From Prorocentrum cordatum (lineage: Eukaryota; Sar; Dinophyceae; Prorocentrales; Prorocentraceae), in NCBI GenBank assembly GCA_963575745.1, contig CAUYUJ010015693.1, positions 279,432 through 341,431 on the forward strand: DNA of 62,000 nt, read 5' to 3'. The position numbers and the translations under genes were made by a program. The notes beneath the pieces are model-generated. The model was not told the DNA's origin, searched no databases, and saw only the letters and a list, made by a program, of their open reading frames with translations. Shown piece after piece: positions 54,046 through 62,000 of the stretch. Numbering within the stretch: position 1 is the first letter of the stretch; every line of letters starts with the position of its first letter.

Positions 54046-55837
54046 CGGTTTCAAGGATTGCTTTCTCCATCTCGCGTGCACCTACACATTGTTTTCCATA
54101 TTTCGCTTCCCGCGCGATAGAATTGCGGGCAGATTTGAACTCGTCCGCGTCGCCATTGGGTTGTTAATTTCTGGATTGTACTGTACACTGTCCTGTTGTT
54201 TGTCGTTGTGTGCTGTCTATTTACTGGTCGGTGGGACCACGATGGGATGCACACACAGCGCCATTGTCAGGCACCCTCGCCTCGCTTTTGTCCTCCTCTT
54301 CCTCTTCCTCTGCCCTCGTATCTTCCGTCCTACCTGACGGCTATCAGCCGCGCTAGTGGACCATCCAGCTGGCATGTCGTAACATAGTTCGGGAGCGCCG
54401 TCCGTTGCGAGATCTGACGCATGCGGGCCAGAGGATTCATGAATATTGCTTGGGTCCCTGGATGGAAAAATGATATGTCGCACACGTGGTCGGCTTGGCT
54501 TCAACAGTGGTCGGCTTGCTTGGTTTCTCTTGCGTCCGTGTACACGGTTGGTCGGCCTTCCTTCGCTTAGTCCTCAGGCTACTATCATCCCTCCCGCTCG
54601 CAGTCTCACTGCGTTATCCTTGGTCTTACTCTGACCTCTACTTTTGTACTCGTGCCTAGCAGTGACCGGCTGCAGATTTCAGGGTGTAGTTGTCGTTCGT
54701 TGTCGCATCGCTCGTTGGATACAGCCCCAACGGGGGACTGTAGCAAGGCAGAATCCGTTGTCAGTGCAGATTCGATGTGGATATCATCTCGCAGCAATCT
54801 TGTCATATGCCAGCATGCCCGCGCTCGATGTGAGGATTGCTAAGCAGATGGCGTTCCACTGCCAGCGATGCCATCTCAAAATATCAAGACATACCATCCG
54901 CAATTGCTTCATATATAGCCCTAATAATACCTCAGAGGCCACCCGCAATGGACAGCCACCGTTCAATACCCCGTCGCGAGGCGTTATTATGCTGTTCTTG
55001 GGGTTTCTGTCCCGGGCTTCCCTCCGCCCATATTGGGAGTCCACGGTCGGTGCCGTTTTTTTTTGTTGTTTTATGCAAAATGTGTGTGAGTATATATATA
55101 TATATATATATGGGGGGCAGATAACCGAAAGGGATGGCGGGTTACAGGCACGTCGAAGTTGGTCGTGGGCGAGGCGGGACGCGGACTGGTCGGACACGGG
55201 CCGTGGCAGCAGACCCTTCCACCACGCTCCCAGGGGCGGCGTAGTTTTCTCGGCCCCTTCACGGTGTGCGCTGGTTTCGTCAGCTGGTGCGTTCGAGCGC
55301 GCGCGGCCCACGTGTCCTCCGCTGCCAATTCACCCGAGGCCAGGGGCGTGCGAGGGCGGGGTGGTGTCTGGTGGGCGGGGTGGAGTGCGCCATCTGGTCC
55401 CCCGTGCATGCCGCCCTGTCGGCTTGATTCCCATTGCCGTTCCCGACCCCCCCCCCACAGACACAAGCAGTCACCCCATTGTTTTTCTCCCACCCACCAG
55501 GCCTTTCAGGCAACAACGCTAACAGCACACCTCATGATTTAGCTTTCGCTCCTAGGTGGTCGCGTTTCATCGAACACGTAGATCCCACGCCCTCACGGCC
55601 AGCCCTCTTCGTCTTGGATCGTGCCCCCTGTCGGGGGTATGTTTTGCTTGCCTGCCACGTGTAGCTGGCGCGGCTCCTAACACAGGAAAAGGAGGGAGGC
55701 ACAACCCATGGAGGGGGCGAGGATGGGAAGAGGACGCGACACGGGAGAGGTGGCAAGAGGGAGAGAGGAGGATTGAGGACGGAACGTATTCAGCTGGATG
55801 GGGGAAGCGAGAGTAGCAGGAACCTTGGCAGGCGGAT

Positions 55838-56131
55838 CTTAATGGGCGGGCCGGGCGGGCAAGCCCAACGGGCAGGTTGGGCGGGCGGGCCATCATGTCG
55901 GGCGGTCGGTTCATTCAAGCGGGCGGGCGGGCTTCCAGGCAAGTGAACGGGCGGACCCTGGGGGGCGGATCGGGCGGGCGGATCCTACTATGCGGTCCGG
56001 GTCGGACATTGAAGCGGGCGGGCGGGCTTCCAAGCAGGCGAATGGACGGACCTCAGCAAGCGGGTCGGGCGGGCGGCGGACCTTGACGGGGTGGTCGGGC
56101 GGGCGGGCCCTCACGTGCGGGTCGGGCGAGC
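55838..56131. repeat. (GGGC)n-type minisatellite
   Basis: An irregular GGGCGGGC array with interspersed GGCTTCCAGGCAAGTGAAC and GGCTTCCAAGCAGGCGAAT units (about 55928 and 56026). No gene. Confidence 0.9.
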
Positions 56132-56314
56132 GAGGCGTTGACGCAACTTCTGCAAACTGCAAGAAATTCAATAGGAGAGTATGATTCATTAGCACCGTGT
56201 TGGGGAGTCTCGCGCGAGAGCGTGGTTCCTGGGCGTCGAAAGCCCTTCGCTTCAGTAGATTGCAAAGAAGTCCCCGGTGAGAGCGCGACCTCTGGATGCA
56301 TTGTAAGGAAGATG

Positions 56315-56575
56315 TCGAGCGATGGCGCGATTCCTAAATAAGTCGTGGGGATGTTTCAGGCGGGGGCCGCTGTTGTTTCCAACGGGGGGCCAGGGGTGCA
56401 GCTTGAGCAGCAAGGCAAAGGGGACAGGGGGAGGGCCCGCGCGCGATTCCGACATGAAGGGTTCAATGGGGGCGGGCCAGGGCGCGATGCTTAAACCAGT
56501 CGTGAGGGCGGTTCGAACGTGGGCCGTTGTTGTTTAGTCGGGGGGGGGAGGGGCGCAGCTCGAGCAGTAAGACTT
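56315..56575 (+). repeat. Direct repeat pair, about 165-bp period
   Basis: ATGGCGCGATTCCTAAATAAG...GCTGTTGTTT...GGGGTGCAGCTTGAGCAG (from 56315) is matched by GGGCGCGATGCTTAAACCAG...GTTGTTGTTT...GGGGCGCAGCTCGAGCAG (from about 56480). Confidence 0.65.
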
Positions 56576-57079
56576 TCCTTGGTGAAGAAAGAACAGAGGG
56601 TGGGGGGGCGAGGGGGGCATTTCAGTTGAAAAGCACGACGGGCACCTTGCGGTGAGGGATCAGCCGCGAGACTCACGAAGGCCAATACAACATCAACCCC
56701 CATAGCCCATGCAGGCGCAGATAGGAGCTAGGTGGTTGCTTTGGGGTCGAACAGTTCAAATCAGGACAGGCGGTCGCCGCGGGCGCAGCTTTCTATGCAG
56801 ATGGTTGCTGCACAACTTGGCGCCGACGTTAGGCCCTTGGCGAGTCCCTAGCTCCTGCCCCCCCAGGCCCCCCCGCGCCATTCCCCTGTGTCCACCCACG
56901 GCGCCGAGCCTTCTCATGCCAGGCCATATTGCTTCCGCGACTAGAAGGAGAACGACGGTAAAAATGAGCGTAAGGTCGTTCGCTCGGCCAGGCTTCACTA
57001 CCACATGTGCGACTTGAAATTAATTGGAGTGGCCTGACGGCCGGTGCCGCCGACCCTGATCGAAAGGGCTAGGAGTGGG

Positions 57080-57535
57080 GGGAGGAAGCGGAGGATGAGG
57101 AGGAGGAGGAGGAGAAGGAGGAGGAGGAGGAGAAGGAGGAGGAGCAGGAGGAGGAGGAGGATGAGGAGGAGGAGAAGAGGAGGAGGAGGAGGAGGAAGAA
57201 GAGGAGGAGGAGGAGGAGCAGGAGGAAGTGCATCCTTTGTGTGCCCGCTCGAAGAAAGTGCGCACCGGGAGTGTAATATTCTGACTTGGGACGTGCTCCC
57301 GGAAGAGGAAGAAGTGCCTCTCGGGCGTGCCCGCTCGAGGAAAATGCGCCCTAGGGCGGTGGTATTTTGACTCGGGGCCCGCTCCCGGGACGCCTCTGCG
57401 GGAGGAGGAGGAGGAGGAGGAGGAGGAGGAGGAGGAGGAGGAGGAGGAAAAGGAGGAGGAGGAGGACCAGGAGGAGGAGGAAGTGCATCCCGTGCGTGCC
57501 CGCTCGAGGAAAGTGCGCCCCGGCGGGCGTCGTAT
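57080..57535. repeat. (GAG)n microsatellites with a repeated cassette
   Basis: GAG-rich runs at about 57085-57230 and 57395-57485 alternate with three copies of a cassette containing GTGCCCGCTCGARGAAARTG (about 57240, 57325, 57497). The Glu- or Ser-rich open frames are artefacts. Confidence 0.85.
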
Positions 57536-58064
57536 CTGCCCCGGGCCCCCCCCCCCTCCCCCCCCCTGCGGGGAAGGGATCAAAGGGAAGGGGCTTCCCT
57601 TCGACTCCACTACGACGTCGACGTCGTTTAATTTCGCTTTGGGTAGCGCGCTTGAGGAGGAGAGCCCTGGGAGGGGGAGAACGGAGACGACGGAGACGAC
57701 GAGTCGAACGGAGAAGCCCCTCACACACGCCGACAGGGTCGGCGGATTTACCACATGTGCGACTTGAATTTTTCACTCGAGGGGAGACATTCACTTCGAT
57801 ACGTACATTAATGTTTGGAAGCTGGCAGCACATTCGCCATGCTCCGACTGGCGCAATTGCTTGTCATGTGTTGTGTGTTGGTTGGTAACTGGTCAGAGGT
57901 CGCACAGGCTCCGTTCGCCTGAGCCTCGCGCCTGTCTTTGGGCTTCCTGGCGAGCTAGGACTGCGTACAGTCAGGGAGCTCGAATGAGAACCAGTTCGGG
58001 TTCGGAAGGGGCTCGCTGTTCCTCAGGTCCTTCCATGCCTGTTGTGTTTCTAGCGCTCCTCGTG

Positions 58065-58160
58065 CGCCCAAGCGCGTTGGGGGGTGGGGTGGGGTGGGAG
58101 GGGGGTGGGGTGGGGTGAGGTGAGGGGGGCGGGGTGGGGTGAGGTGAGGGGGGCAGAACG
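58065..58160. repeat. GGGGTGGGGTGAGG minisatellite
   Basis: A G-rich array including a perfect duplication of GGTGGGGTGAGGTGAGGGGG. No gene. Confidence 0.85.
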
Positions 58161-58318
58161 AAATTTAGTTACTTGTGTGTTGCCTATGGCCGCAGCCATA
58201 CATCGAGCCCGAGTGCAGGACAGGCTTCGCCATGTTGGTGTCGGGTCTGTAGTTGTCGTCGTTGTTGTGTTTGGGGTTGGTGGATAGAGAGGGAGATAGA
58301 GAGCGGGGTGGAGACGGA

Positions 58319-58868
58319 TGCTGCTGTTGTTGATGTTGAGGATGATGATGGTGACAACGACAATGATGGTGATGATGATGGTGATGATGTTGTTGATTTT
58401 TGATGTTGACATTGTTGATGATGATGTTGACGCTGATGTTGGTGTTGTTGATGGCGCCGATGCTGATGATGATGGTGATGTAGATGGTGATGACTGTGGT
58501 TAGAACAATGTTGTCGATGACGATGAGGCAGTTGCTGTCGCTGATGTTGACGATGGTGATTTCGAGTACGTTGTTGATGCTGATGCGGATGATGATGCTG
58601 ATGCTAATGATGGTGATGATTGTGATGCTGATGATGCGTATGGTGATGATGGTGGTGGTGGTCATGATTATGACGTTGATGACGACGATCGTGATGCCGA
58701 TCCCGATGATGATGATGCTGATGGTGGTGATGGTGATGCTGATGGTGATGCGGATGCGGATGATGCTGATGATGGCGCCGCTGCCGATGACGATGATGAT
58801 GACGACGATGATGATGATAATGATTGTGATGGTGATGATTCTGATTGATGATGATGGTGCTGATGATG
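58319..58868. repeat. Long (GAT)n-type microsatellite
   Basis: About 550 bp of GATGAT/GTT/GCT trinucleotides on the + strand. The open frames of Asp/Val or Ile/Thr composition, including the 624-aa minus frame (58165-60039), are repeat artefacts. Confidence 0.9.
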
Positions 58869-58869
58869 C

Positions 58870-59640
58870 TGCTGCTGATGATGATGGAGGAGAAGGAGGA
58901 GCAGAAGGGAGAGGAGGATGAGGAGGGAGGTGGAATGGGAGAGGGGGAGGGGGAGAGACATGGAGAGGAGGATTAGGATGGACGCTCAGACGAGGACGAG
59001 CAGGAGACGAGGATGAGGACCGACGAGGCGGAGGACAAGGGAATTGATGAGGATAAGGGGAAGGACGATGACAAAGACAAGCTTGAGGCTGAAGATGATG
59101 AGGAGGAGGAGGAGGAGGAGGAGGAGGAGGAGGAGGAGGAGGAGGAGAGGTGGGGAAAAGGGAAGAGGGTGGAAGAGGATGATATGGAGAGTCGATGGGA
59201 AGAGGAGGAGGAGGCGGATGAAGACCTCTGGCCAGGCCCGGCTCCTCCGCAGTCTGGCCGGGGGCGACGATCTGGAGATGGGCAGTTTCGCCATCTGGGC
59301 CCTTGGCGCAGCGGCCAGAAGGGGAACCGCGTGCAAGAGCAGGAAGAGAGAGGAGGAGGAGGAGGAGGAGGAGGAGGAGCGAGGGAGAAGAGGACGAGCG
59401 AGGGAGGAGGAAGAGCGAGGAAGGAGGAAGGGAGGAGGAAGAGCGAGGGAGATGGAGGAGGGGAGAGGGGGGAGGAGGAGAGAAGAGGAATGCTGGGTGC
59501 CAGGAAGCGAGTGATGGAGAACCAGGGAAATGGGGGAGAGAGGAGTGGCTGGAGCAGGATGAGGAGGGCGGCTGAGGAGGAGGGAGCCAGAGGGGGAGAG
59601 ATGGATAGAGGGGGGGAGGGAGGTGAGGCGGGGAGAAAGT
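58870..59640. repeat. GAG/GGA-rich low-complexity sequence
   Basis: Purine-rich on the + strand, with a pure (GAG)n core at about 59100-59148. No gene is supported. Confidence 0.8.
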
Positions 59641-60124
59641 GAGAGGATCATTACGTCGAGCGCGCCGAGGCGTGGCGAATGTCGTCAAATGGTGTATGAA
59701 CGGCCTGACCAGCTTGATCCGCGAGGATATTATACAGCGACGCCCGTAAGTCTGGACATGACGGCGATATTTGTATGTATTTGCATCTGAGCGCAAACGC
59801 CGGGTTGAGCACATCGTTCTGTCCTGCACGTGTCTACGGGACAGAATGAGCGCGGTCTGTTGACGCTGGGAAGGGGGGGGGAGTCGAATCGAGGGGGGGG
59901 CCTGAAACGCGAGGGGGTGGGGGGGTCGATCCCAGGGGTGGGGGCGCTCAAGGGGTGGGGGGCGTTCGAACCGGGGCGGGGGGGGGGATTCCTTGAATTT
60001 CAGGCTGGGGGTTCGAAGGAGGGTCCCCCCCTCCTCCATTCGAGTGGCAGCAAACCACGGCGAGCGCCGGCACTGCGCCAGCGCCGTCCGGCGACGACGA
60101 CGACCACGATCGAGCCTCAGTAGG

Positions 60125-60275
60125 ATGCTTTTAAGGCAGGGATCGAGCCCTAATAGAAGGTTCTGTTTGAGCTGGGTCGAGCCCTAGGAGGATTCAGTTA
60201 GACTTGGATCTAGCTATCGTAGGATTCTATTGGAGCTGGATCGGCCCTAGTAGGATTCAAGTAGAGATGGATCGA
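60125..60275. repeat. About 36-bp degenerate tandem repeat, block 1
   Basis: Units of the form GGATCGAGCCCTAGTAGGAT plus TCNNTTAGAGCT repeat four times. The same family recurs at 61285-61440. Confidence 0.75.
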
Positions 60276-60283
60276 TTCGATTA

Positions 60284-60385
60284 TCAGAGTGAGGGGGCCG
60301 AACGGTCATTCATTTTCCCTGGGAGCGTGGCTGAATAGGGAATTCGTGATGAGAATTCTGCTTGTTGTGTTGTTATTATTACTGC

Positions 60386-60440
<55 letters not shown>

Positions 60441-60509
60441 ATTGTTATTGCTATTGTTGTTGTTGGTGTTGTTGTTGTTGTTGCTGTTGCTGTTGTTGTT
60501 GCTGTTAGT

Positions 60510-60576
<67 letters not shown>

Positions 60577-60880
60577 GTTGTTGTCGTCCCACCCGCGACC
60601 CACCCGCGGCACACCCCGCGACCCACCCCGCGACCCACCCCGCGACCCACCCCGCGACCCACCCCGCGACCCGACCCGCGACCCGACCCGCGATCCACCC
60701 GCGACCCACCCGCGACCCACCCCGCGACCCACCCGCGACCCACCCGCGACCCACCCCGCGACCCACCCGCGACACACCCGCGACCCACCCCGCGACCCTT
60801 TCCGCGACCCATCCGCGACCCTTTCTGTGACCCACCCGCGACCCACCCCGCGACCCACCCTCAAGGGAGGAAAAGCTTCC
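60284..60880 (-). repeat. Composite minisatellite element, inverted copy
   Basis: Read on the minus strand: a GGGTCGCGGGT minisatellite (60870 to 60596), GACGAC and a (CAA)n tract (about 60590 to 60358), then the tail module with CAGCCACGCTCCC and GAATGACCGTTCGGCCCCCT (60340 to 60284). This is the same order as at 31300-31660. Confidence 0.8.
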
Positions 60881-60899
60881 CGGACCAGACAATTGACGT

Positions 60900-61284
60900 T
60901 TACTAAACGGCCCTGGGCGTTTACTAAACAGCCCTGGTCTGTTTGATTCATTCCTTGGGTGCGTTTACTAAACGGCTTCGTTTGTCGGGGTGATTATTAT
61001 GGGGTGAAACTTCTGCCCTCTACACCCACGACCCGCCCGCGACCCGACAACGATCCACCCGCGACCCACCCGCGACGCACCCGCGACTCATTTGCGACCC
61101 TTCCCGCGACCCACCCGCGACCTACCACATTGGTTTAACGAAAAAATCGGTGCCTGCGTGGGGCTCGTTGCATAATTTGTGAAACTTTGGCGCCTGCGGT
61201 GGGTTTCTCCGGAGTCTCGTAAACTGCGGGCGTCCCCGCCGCCCCCTCCTTCTTATCCGCATCTGCTTGGTGCTACGTATTAGA
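60900..61284. repeat. Head module and minisatellite, inverted relative to 30860
   Basis: GCGACCCACC-type units (about 61028-61130) are followed by the reverse of the 30860-30955 head (AAATCGGTGCCTGCG, GGCGCCTGCGGTGGGTTTCT, GTAAACTGCGGGCGTCC). A CGTTTACTAAACRGC sequence repeats three times at 60895-60975. Confidence 0.7.
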
Positions 61285-62000
61285 TTTGGATCGAGCCCTC
61301 GTATGATTAAATTACAGCTGGATCTGGCTATAAGTAGGATGATAACCGAGTTCCATCGAGCCCGACTAGGATGCGACTGGGGTTAGCCACATCCAGCTAT
61401 AGGAAGACTCTGTTAGAGCTTGATCGAGCACTCATTACGTCTTATTAAAGGGAGGATGGGGAGGGCAGTTCGATGGAATAAAAGTCTGCGTGCCAGCTCC
61501 GGTAACCGGAGCGGTCTCCTAGAGGGCAGAGCGTGCGGGACAGTTCGAACCTTCCCCACCTTGGCAAGGGGTGGGGGGGGGCGCTGGTTAGTGAGGCCGG
61601 TGTCTGGGGGGGTGGTAGGGCGGTTTTCCGGGCGCTTCAAATGTTTTCGGGGGGGGGGAGTCGGTTCTGACGTGTCCAAGCAACCGTTCACGAAACGTGT
61701 TCTCTCTCTGATGTCCGATTGCTCTACGAAGGCGGTCAAGCAGCCGCTCGGGTCATTGTGCCTTGGGCTTCTGTGTTTACAGCCGAAGTGCAATATACCC
61801 AACCCTGCATTTCTTGCGGTGGTTTTCTTGTGTACTGCCCCGGCGACGCGCGAAAGCGAAGCTCAGAAAACGGCGAGGTTCGGACCCGACAAGTTAGTTA
61901 CGAAAGGCGATGAGCCCCGCATCTAACGAAATTAGTTAGCGAGAAGGCGAAAGCGCTGAGTGGCCGCAGGGATGAAGCTAGGAGTGCCGCATGGGAGCAG
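61285..62000. other. Right end: 36-bp repeat block 2 and unassigned sequence
   Basis: The 36-bp repeat of 60125-60275 recurs at about 61285-61440. An open frame of 168 aa follows (61420-61926, +); it has no recognisable domain and includes G-homopolymer stretches, so I do not call it a gene. Confidence 0.5.

Larger units (their letters stand above)
51736..55835. other. Long stretch with no supportable gene
   Basis: Open frames overlap on both strands with no recognisable domain. The region contains a dispersed repeat (51868-51995, similar to 23480-23620), a repeat pair (52150-52266 and 53931-54045), a GGCC/CTTGG-rich stretch (about 53350-53880) and a (TA)n tract (55089-55111). Confidence 0.5.

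Noticed and set aside
58165-60039. 624-aa minus ORF
   Set aside because: It runs through (GAT)n and GAG-rich simple repeats; composition is low-complexity only.
60289-60906. Poly-Leu ORF that looks like transmembrane helices
   Set aside because: Translation of (TTG)n followed by the CGCGACCCACC minisatellite.
61490-61515. GTGCCAGCTCCGGTAACCGG resembles the conserved SSU rRNA 530-loop region
   Set aside because: Only a short stretch matches and the flanking sequence shows no rRNA conservation.

Overview
The window looks like nuclear DNA of a dinoflagellate. The strongest evidence is a complete genomic copy of the 22-nt dinoflagellate spliced leader (43557-43578), fused to the 5' end of a LINE retrotransposon. 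GC richness, the density of decayed transposable elements, microsatellites and minisatellites, and a fragment of an alpha-tubulin pseudogene all fit. The species cannot be fixed from the sequence; a GC-rich, large-genome dinoflagellate is my inference. I see no bacterial operon, rRNA or tRNA gene.

Region 1 (1-22.57 kb) is strictly one-directional (+). It holds four long genes: an endonuclease/exonuclease/phosphatase-like protein (113-2350), an unrecognised cysteine-motif protein (4077-5162), an OB-fold/RPA-like protein (7215-9107) and a Helitron-type Rep/Pif1 helicase. The last is read as two exons (9763-12972 and 14721-20465) around a 1,748-bp GT-AG intron made almost entirely of satellite. 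Together they resemble an expanded Helitron/Helentron. Two sequence families pervade the region, always on the + strand. One is a 17-22 bp motif (GCGGTGCTTCTCAGCCTGC) inserted inside the coding sequences in more than one reading frame and clustered after stop codons. The other is a set of satellite arrays sharing the core TTGATAGCAGTGTCTCGTTT. Most units follow the same plan: gene, then motif cluster, then satellite array.

Region 2 (22.57-31.7 kb) has no intact gene. It holds a heavily decayed Ty1/copia pol (26.9-29.5 kb) and a composite minisatellite element (30.86-31.66 kb) that recurs inverted at 60.3-61.2 kb.

Region 3 (31.7-41.5 kb) carries a decayed tyrosine-recombinase (DIRS-like) retroelement on the minus strand: RT/RNase H, then a cysteine-rich gag-like ORF interrupted by a 167-bp TIR element with a 5-bp target duplication, then a tyrosine recombinase with one in-frame stop. 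A minisatellite built on a second dispersed motif follows, then tandem duplications and the alpha-tubulin pseudogene.

Region 4 (41.5-51.7 kb) contains simple repeats and the SL-capped LINE (43557 to about 51667), lying between two (CA)n tracts. ORF1 is intact; ORF2 (endonuclease, RT, zinc knuckle, RNase H) is frameshifted several times.

Region 5 (51.7-62 kb) has no supportable gene. It is dominated by microsatellites and minisatellites ((TA)n, (GGGC)n, (GAG)n, (GAT)n, (TTG)n, GGGTCGCG-type) and dispersed repeats.
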